Of a DNA stretch of 64,000 bases, positions 57,548 to 64,000 are shown in pieces (position 1 is the first letter of the stretch; each line of letters starts with the position of its first letter). The stretch is from Pratylenchus scribneri (taxonomy: Eukaryota; Nematoda; Chromadorea; Rhabditida; Pratylenchidae), in assembly GCA_030063045.1 (NCBI GenBank), contig JAQSEB010000164.1:496001-560000 (forward strand), read 5' to 3'. A program made the translations under genes and the position numbers. The notes beneath the pieces are model-generated. The model made no database searches. It saw nothing but the letters and a program-made list of their open reading frames with translations, and was not told the DNA's origin.

Positions 57548-60458
57548 TCATTTCCTTTGTGCCAATCCCATTGACACTAATTGTTCACCAAAATCGATGC
57601 CATCAATTAGCAATCGGCCAATACATATTGGAATCTTTTTGTCCGCATGAATTCGCCATTCATTTGTTGGACAAAATTCCATTCGTTTATTCCTCAAAAT
57701 TGCCGGTTGTAATGCTTCATTGATGTAATGTTGCGTTTCGGGAGGCCATCGAATTTCTTCTGACGAAACATCGTTTTGTGTTTGACATCGACTTTTGATG
57801 CCATCAAGCTTAAAATTTGTTTTGTTTATTTATATTTATAAGGGCACATTGCCCAAATTGTCATGCCAATTACCAACTTATCACCATTTATATTAATTAA
57901 TTCTCCAAGGACTGAACCAATTTTGATAATTTTATTATCAAATTAAGAAGGGAGAGGGCTCTTAGTTATTAAATGAATAAATTTTATTTTAATTGGTTCA
58001 GAATTTATACATTTATGCTCAAAAAATCATTTAAAATACATTTACTAGTTATTATCGGAATTTTTAATGGATTCTTGAGCACAAATACAACTATTATTCC
58101 GTTATCAATATAAATGTCAAAAGTCTGCTCATTAATTTGGCACTAAAATTATAAATTTTAATCTTTGATAAGTTTTTAAATGGAGGACAAGTAGGGCTGT
58201 TCTCGTTAAATTTAATTGTAAAATGTGCAATACTTTGCAAACGGCCAGAAAAATCTTCTTGAATGCTGCCACCGATTCGGTCAATGGTCTCAATGAATCC
58301 TCATGGACTGCGCAATAAAATCCATTGTCCACCAAATTTACAATCTATAAAATTAATGTTTTTTTATTAAAACTATATTTTAGGCAGGAGAGGTCGGGTA
58401 TTGTTGATTGAATTCCTGGGCTATTTCTTTTGTAACTTAATGAATTTCTAAAAAAATGGGAAGATTTGATTTAGTTTTGCTTTAAGAATGGCGCCATTTT
58501 TCTGAAAAATGGAAGGATTTGACTAAGTTTTGCTCTTAGAATGGCGCCATTTTTTGGAAAAATGGAAGGATTTGACTAAGTTTTGCTCTTAGAATGGCGC
58601 CATTTTTCGAAAAAATGAAAGGATTTGGCTAAGTTTTGCTTTAAGAATGGCGCCATTTTTTGGAAAAAATGGAAAGATTTGACTAAGTTTTGCTCTTAGA
58701 ATGGCGCCATTTTTTGGAAAAATGGAAGGATTTGACTAAGTTTTGCTCTTAGAATGGCGCCATTTTTTGGAAAAATGGAAGGATTTGACTAAGTTTTGCT
58801 CTTAGAATGGCGCCATTTTTTGGAAAAATGGAAGGATTTGACTAAGTTTTGCTCTTAGAATGGCGCCATTTTTTGGAAAAATGGAAGGATTTGACTAAGT
58901 TTTGCTCTTAGAATGGCGCCATTTTTTGGAAAAATGGAAGGATTTGACTAAGTTTTGCTCTTAGAATGGCGCCATTTTTCGAAAAAATGAAAGGATTTGG
59001 CTAAGTTTTGCTTTAAGAATGGCGCCATTTTTTGGAAAAATGGAAGGATTTGACTAAGTTTTGCTCTTAGAATGGCGCCATTTTTTGGAAAAATGGAAGG
59101 ATTTGACTAAGTTTTGCTCTTAGAATGGCGCCATTTTTCGAAAAAATGAAAGGATTTGGCTAAGTTTTGCTTTAAGAATGGCGCCATTTTTTGGAAAAAT
59201 GGAAGGATTTGACTAAGTTTTGCTCTTAGAATGGCGCCATTTTTTGGAAAAATGGAAGGATTTGACTAAGTTTTGCTCTTAGAATGGCGCCATTTTTCGA
59301 AAAAATGAAAGGATTTGGCTAAGTTTTGCTTTAAGAATGGCGCCATTTTTTGGAAAAATGGAAGGATTTGGCTAAGTTTTGCTTTAAGAATGGCGCCATT
59401 TTTTGGAAAAATGGAAGGATTTGACTAAGTTTTGCTTTAGGAATGGCGCCATCGGGTATTTAACTTATCCTAAATAATGATTTAAAAAATTGGCTTTCTT
59501 TACATTTTATATTATAGCATAAAGATTGCATTTAATTGTATTTCGAACGAATTTACAATTGAGAATTTAATTTTACGATTTAATTAGAATTTACAAAAAT
59601 TTAAATGCCACTTTTTAGATTAAAAAGAATAATTTATGCAATTCGGCCTCATAAAATTTTATAAAATAATTATTAAAAAGTTTTTAAATTTAATAAACCT
59701 GTTTGAAAGAAAATCGCTAATTTTTCAAATTGTTTTGAATTTGCAAAAGCCACTTTTAGAGTCAGGGCTTTCGAATGGATCGCATTTCTAAATTGGTTTG
59801 CTTCCTTAATATACTATTTCCAGAAGAACGGCCCAAATACTCAATCGGTGGTTCTGAATGTTCTCTTTTTTAACGTACCCAAAATTTTGGATTTGATTTG
59901 GATTGGCGCACCAATTCCACTCTTTGCCAATTTCCATCAATTTTAGCTCCCAATATTTGGCCAATTTCCAAATCATTAATTTTTTGCTTGGGTAAACGGC
60001 ACAATGCCGCATTTAAATATTCACAATAGGGATCCTTAAATTACATAAAATTAATTTTGTAATTAATTAATTGCATAAACCCAGGCTTTGAGTCTGATGA
60101 AAATGTTGTACGGATCAAATGAGGAAATTATTTGAATTTCAATTAGTCCATTGTTTTTGTCTGGCAGGGAGGAAAGTGCCATTGATTCGAATTGTTCAAT
60201 GCGGAATTGAGAAATTGGCATAATAATTTCGTTAACATTTTCGTTGTTGGCATTGTCATTTTCAATCTCTTCATTTCCAGACAATGAATTTCCGTTCTCC
60301 TTTTCTTGTTTTTCATCATTTTCGACATTTAAAGCAGCAGGAGTATCATTGGAATTTGCCTATGTTAATTCAAGAGTATTTTATTGGAATTACGATCAAA
60401 CTTTGTCTGGTGTAATCGTCCATTGTTCTTCAGTTGGAATTTTTGCATCAGCCAAATA
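57548..60458 (-). CDS. Tudor-domain protein
   Basis: Exons (- strand) 60402-60458, 60081-60359, 59879-60034, 58234-58344 and terminal 57548-57808; the first four join in phase 0 throughout. Reads YLADAKIPTEEQWTI, an Asn/Glu-rich linker, then a Tudor fold: GLIEIQIISSFDPYNIFIRL, YCEYLNAALCRLP, GQILGAKIDGNWQRVELVRQ, IVNLVDNGFYCAVHEDSLRP. The terminal exon reads KIPICIGRLLIDGIDFGEQL VSMGLA, as in the nuclease-like half of extended Tudor modules. Between 58234 and 57808 the model is unsure: stretches such as NEQTFDIYIDNGIIVVFVLK (about 58085-58125) are clearly protein-like but frames do not join, suggesting a missed splice or decay. Tudor proteins read methylated Arg, often in germline RNA pathways (family knowledge). 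5' end not found; a mariner-like element lies just upstream. Confidence 0.72.
58455..59455. repeat. ~55-bp minisatellite in a Tudor-gene intron
   Basis: About seventeen head-to-tail copies of a unit containing AAATGGAAGGATTTGACTAA, GTTTTGCTCTTAGAATGGCG and CCATTTTTTGG. Two unit variants (GACTAAG...CTCTTAG and GGCTAAG...CTTTAAG) alternate in a higher-order pattern: the GGCTAAG/CTTTAAG form, preceded by TTTTTCGAAAAAATGAAAGG, recurs every third unit in the right half. Confidence 0.92.
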
Positions 60459-60554
60459 CTACATAAAATGGAATACAAATGAATTTAAGCTATAATTATT
60501 ATCCAGATTTTGCGCCTTACCCATTATCTCTGTAATGTTTCATTTTCACGTTAT

Positions 60555-61465
60555 ATACAGGGTGCGCCAAAAGTCCGTTTCCACTTATTTTTTATCATAA
60601 AATTAATACTAATTAAGATATATGGATGGAAATATAGTCAAAATGTGGGCAAGAGTATAGGGAATAAGATAAAATATTAACATATTTTCTATCCATTCTT
60701 GACTTGATGCCAGGGGCAAAAATGCTTGAGCAAATTTTCGCTTAAGGGCCGCACCCCCTCACGAGAAACTGTACTCCGTTCTCGAAGGAGAGATTTTATA
60801 CGAAATTCAAAACAATTCTAGGTTTTAGCCAAGACCCTGATCTATAAAATAACCGAAAAGTAACATTCATAGATTTCACTTTCTGGCTATTAGGGATACA
60901 TTTATCGGAGGCGATATTTTCAAGCAAATTTTTCTGAAATGACTTTTGGAACTCTTTCCTATTTTGTCCGGGTTTGAGTCAAATTGGAAAATTCATTTAA
61001 TATTAACTAAATGGATATGAATCTTAAGTTTAATTATTCCCTAATGAAATTTTTTGAAATTGAAATTTTTCTTGATTTTGGCCTCGAGATCAGCAAAAAC
61101 TTGATTTTTTCGTTTCCGACCTATATCATGATTTATTGATAGTATTTGGAATATCCAATTATACCAGCAGAGAGAGGAGATTCAGTTGCAAATAATATAT
61201 GATTTTGACAATTGTTCGCAGCTTAAAAGATAAAAAAGTTTATCTTTAAACATTTGTCACTCAAGTTGCGGCCCTTAAGCGAAAATTTGCTCAAGCATTT
61301 TTGCCCCTGGCATCAAGTCAAGAATGGATAGAAAATATGTTAATATTTTATCTTATTCCCTATACTCTTGCTCACATTTTGACTATATTTCCATCCATAT
61401 ATCTTAATTAGTATTAATTTTATGATAAAAAATAAGTGGAAACGGACTTTTGGCGCACCCTGTAT
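60555..61465. mobile_element. Mariner/Tc-like non-autonomous element, 911 bp
   Basis: Inverted ends TACAGGGTGCGCCAAAAGTC... extend inward about 230 bp almost perfectly (to GGCCGCACC / GGCCGCAAC). Flanked by TA on both sides, as expected for the Tc1/mariner superfamily, whose ends often start CAGGGTG. No transposase ORF. Confidence 0.8.
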
Positions 61466-62853
61466 ATCATTAGCTTAAACTCTTTCTAAAAAGCATTTTG
61501 ATATCAAAATGAGAATTGTTAAATTTAAATACACAATTGCAAAAATAAAAGGAGACTTTTAATTTTGTAGCCTATTCTTAAGGTTAATGTTTAGAATAAG
61601 GCCAAGCTTGGAGAGCTCACTAGAGTTTTAAAAGGTTTTTCCAAAAATTTTAAGAAAATATCGAATTAAATGTTCATTCCATATCATATTTTACTTTTGT
61701 AAATTGCGGATGTATCCCTCGAATTTTGCGTTTTGGTTAATATTTATTTAACTTAAATGCATAAATAATTTATTGGTTATAAATTGGATTAAATGCTTTT
61801 TCTTTAAAACATTTTGATATCAAAATGATTGCTACATAATTGGTCAAAATGTTATAGCCAAAATTATAACTATCCAATTTGGTCTTATTTATTGCCTGTT
61901 TGTCATGTTTTCAATTCTATCAATTCCACTAATTCATTCTATACTTATCCCAAAATAGAAATGGTTCCAATTAGACAAATATAAAGAAATTATTCTTTCG
62001 ATTGGATGCGCAAAATTCGAATATTCAATTTCATCCCACCAAAGACTTTGAACATTTTTTCAAAATTCCACAAACCAATATTGTGAATGTGGACACATCT
62101 CGCACTTGGAATTCTTCGGCATGTCGCAATAAATTTAGCCAATTTTTTGGCAATGAATGTGCCAAACCCTTCTCCACATATCTTTAAAATTTTGGGTGAT
62201 TTTAGCGGCTTTATTTTTAAACCTCTGAACAAATTGTTTCTCCAAAAATGTTGATGTTATTCCAGTTTGAAAATCCTTGAATATTTAGTGAAATTGATTA
62301 GATTTTAACTATTCCAAAACCTTGATAATATTATAAAATAATTCTCGCAATTCCTCAATTTCGTCGTCAAATCGTTCATTTTGGAAAAGCATTAAATTAG
62401 ATAAATTATGTTTTGTCGATTATTTTGGAAATGGAAGCAAAATAAAACAACAAAATCTAAAAAGAAATACAATGATTGATACCGCCAATTCAATCTCAGT
62501 GGAATTGTAAAATTAGCGGTTTTTCGTCCAAAAATCCGAGTTAATTAAACTAAATTAAATTCAACTTTTTAAAAGCCTTAGACCAAATTTTATAGGAATT
62601 CAAAATGCTCTTTTTCCTTCAAGGGCTATGGCCAAAAGAACGGCCCAGAGATACCCAATTTTCTAAAGCCCACCTCAAGTCCAGTCCACCAAGGGTAAAA
62701 CGTAAAAGCGAAACAAAATGCCAAAAAATATAAAAAATATTAGGGAGCAGGCAAATTGCTTGTTCCCAAGAAATTGGGTGGAAAATATTTGTTGTGTTTT
62801 GGAAGCTAGAAAGCATAAATAATTTTATTTTCCTTCATTTGAATAAAATTAAT
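61466..62853 (+). other. Gene-poor; one possible terminal exon (about 62000-62187, +)
   Basis: The frame ending at TAA 62185-62187 reads DAQNSNIQFHPTKDFEHFFK, VNVDTSRTWNSSACRN and FFGNECAKPFSTYL. The opposite strand is also open for 80 codons, so strand and coding status are uncertain. A second short frame near 62625-62735 (WPKERPRDTQFSKAHLK) is likewise unassigned. Confidence 0.25.
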
Positions 62854-62973
62854 TAGAGAACGGCGCGGTACGGCGGATTTTTGCGGGATTATCCCGCACC
62901 GGATCCGTCCCGCAAAAATTGGGGGAAAAAAATCCCGTCCGCAATCCCGCAGATTTCATTTTGCCGGTCTCTA
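62854..62973. mobile_element. Tiny hAT-type MITE, 120 bp
   Basis: Ends TAGAGAACGGC and GCCGGTCTCTA (one mismatch) with an exact 8-bp target duplication AAATTAAT (62846-62853, 62974-62981). Interior GCGGGATTATCCCGC and GGATCCGTCCCGCAAAAAT is strongly palindromic and GC-rich. Confidence 0.88.
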
Positions 62974-62981
62974 AAATTAAT

Positions 62982-64000
62982 TTTACCAAAAAGTTTAAAA
63001 ATGAAAAAACAATGAGAAGGAAAAAATGCAAAAAAAAAATTCAATAGAGTCAATATATAGTAATAGAGGATTATTTGGATTTGCCCATTGTTATCCAAAA
63101 TCAATGCTCGTACATTATTCCATCCCCATTCTCCAAAAATTCATGAAGGGAATATTTTACTTAGCTATTTCCCTGGTTCAATAATATTTAATGTTGCCAA
63201 TTGCCTTCTTTTTCATAGGAAAATATTTTTTGGAAAAAATATTTTTATTGCGATAAACCGTCTCCAAATCCAAATGTATTATTTTTTAGAGCACTTTAAA
63301 ACGGCGAAAATTAAAAGAAAAAGACTCAATTAGAGTTTAAAAAACAAATGTTTTTCAATTTAAAAAACTTAAAGGAAGCCACAAAAAAATATACATCTTT
63401 CTATTAGAATGAGAAGAGGTCATTTGTAAAGGATATTATGAAAATTCTGGCCATTTATTATAGTTGTGTTTTGAGACATTTGATTAGGCTAAAATTTTAT
63501 TTAGTCTTATAGGCCCGGGCATAGTAATTTAAAAAAAAATTTGATTTGACCACCGTTTATGGCCTAAATAACTTCGAATTTTTCAATTTTAATAATTTAA
63601 CTTTATCCAATATTCTGTTTAATTTAATTTATATTTTTCTTTTAGCCCATGCTGGCGTACATGGCAGTTCTCCTGATTTGGGCTGCTTTGGATGTAGCCA
63701 GATTCAGAATGCCTATTTTTGTGGGCTTTTTGGCCCGTAGATTTGGCAATTCTACAAATTTTGACTGCATTCATTTGGCACAGATGCCTATTTTTTGGTT
63801 TTACTGGAGGAATTTGAAACAAAAGATGGACTTTTTTTTTATAATATTTACAATTTTTCATATGATATTTTCTCTCCAATTTTCTTCAACTATTTTATTT
63901 TTAATTCAACTCATTTTTCTTCTCTACCTTAATTAAATTTTTGTTGAAAATATTTTTAAAAAATTTACAAACTATTTAAATTTTAATCCATTACATTTTG
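62982..64000 (+). other. Right edge; overlapping short ORFs after an acceptor at 63645
   Basis: After TTTTCTTTTAG (63635-63645) two frames compete: one reads HAGVHGSSPDLGCFGCSQIQ ...CGLFGP and stops at 63740, a small Cys-bearing end; the other starts MLAYMAVLLIWAALDVARF at 63649 and runs to 63936 with hydrophobic stretches. Neither could be linked to other exons. Confidence 0.25.

Noticed and set aside
58132..58335. 67-codon - strand ORF starting MVDNGFYCAVHEDS
   Set aside because: Not a separate gene: it is the Tudor exon read from an internal Met and running past its likely donor.

Overview
The window reads as nuclear DNA of a small-genome nematode, most likely a plant-parasitic tylenchid (root-knot or cyst nematode type). 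The grounds are strong AT-richness, many short phase-consistent introns with TTTCAG-like acceptors, nematode chemoreceptor families (one clearly Srt-like), SPRY-domain paralogs, a secreted annexin-like protein, and several small secreted proteins of the kind known as effectors. The taxon is an inference. No rRNA, tRNA or CRISPR was recognised. All gene models were spliced by eye; where every intron phase matched I say so.

Layout. 1-9.3 kb: two tandem paralogs on the + strand sharing a WEIxNGEIWH-like module followed by many Ser-Ile-Arg (SIR) repeats; the second begins with a clean signal peptide. 9.7-12.2 kb: a 1.3-kb foldback element and two inverted-repeat elements. 12.3-19.1 kb: two + strand 7TM receptors, the first carrying two inverted-repeat insertions in its introns, one of them a nearly perfect 620-bp palindrome. 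19.1-25.4 kb: repeats, a secreted Cys-rich gene, an unknown gene with a Gly-rich tail, and a tiny secreted Cys-rich peptide on the - strand. 27.1-32.2 kb (-): a secreted annexin-like gene whose penultimate coding exon is split by an 823-bp hAT-type MITE. 34.2-36.5 kb (-): a secreted coiled-coil protein with a colipase/Dickkopf-like Cys domain. 37.3-39.4 kb: a damaged Srt receptor. 40.2-52.3 kb: SPRY genes, one complete (+) and one apparently split into two halves on the - strand by about 8.2 kb of repeats. 54.3-57.0 kb: a two-finger C2H2 gene and a coiled-coil gene whose second exon is split by a 370-bp hAT-type MITE. 57.5-60.5 kb (-): a Tudor-domain gene whose intron holds a ~55-bp minisatellite. 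60.5-64 kb: a mariner-like element, a 120-bp hAT MITE and weak ORFs.

Themes. (1) Secreted, fast-evolving proteins are over-represented. (2) Non-autonomous DNA transposons are dense; six hAT-type elements have near-perfect or perfect 8-bp target duplications and two of them sit inside coding exons. (3) Introns, more than intergenic DNA, host satellites and palindromes.
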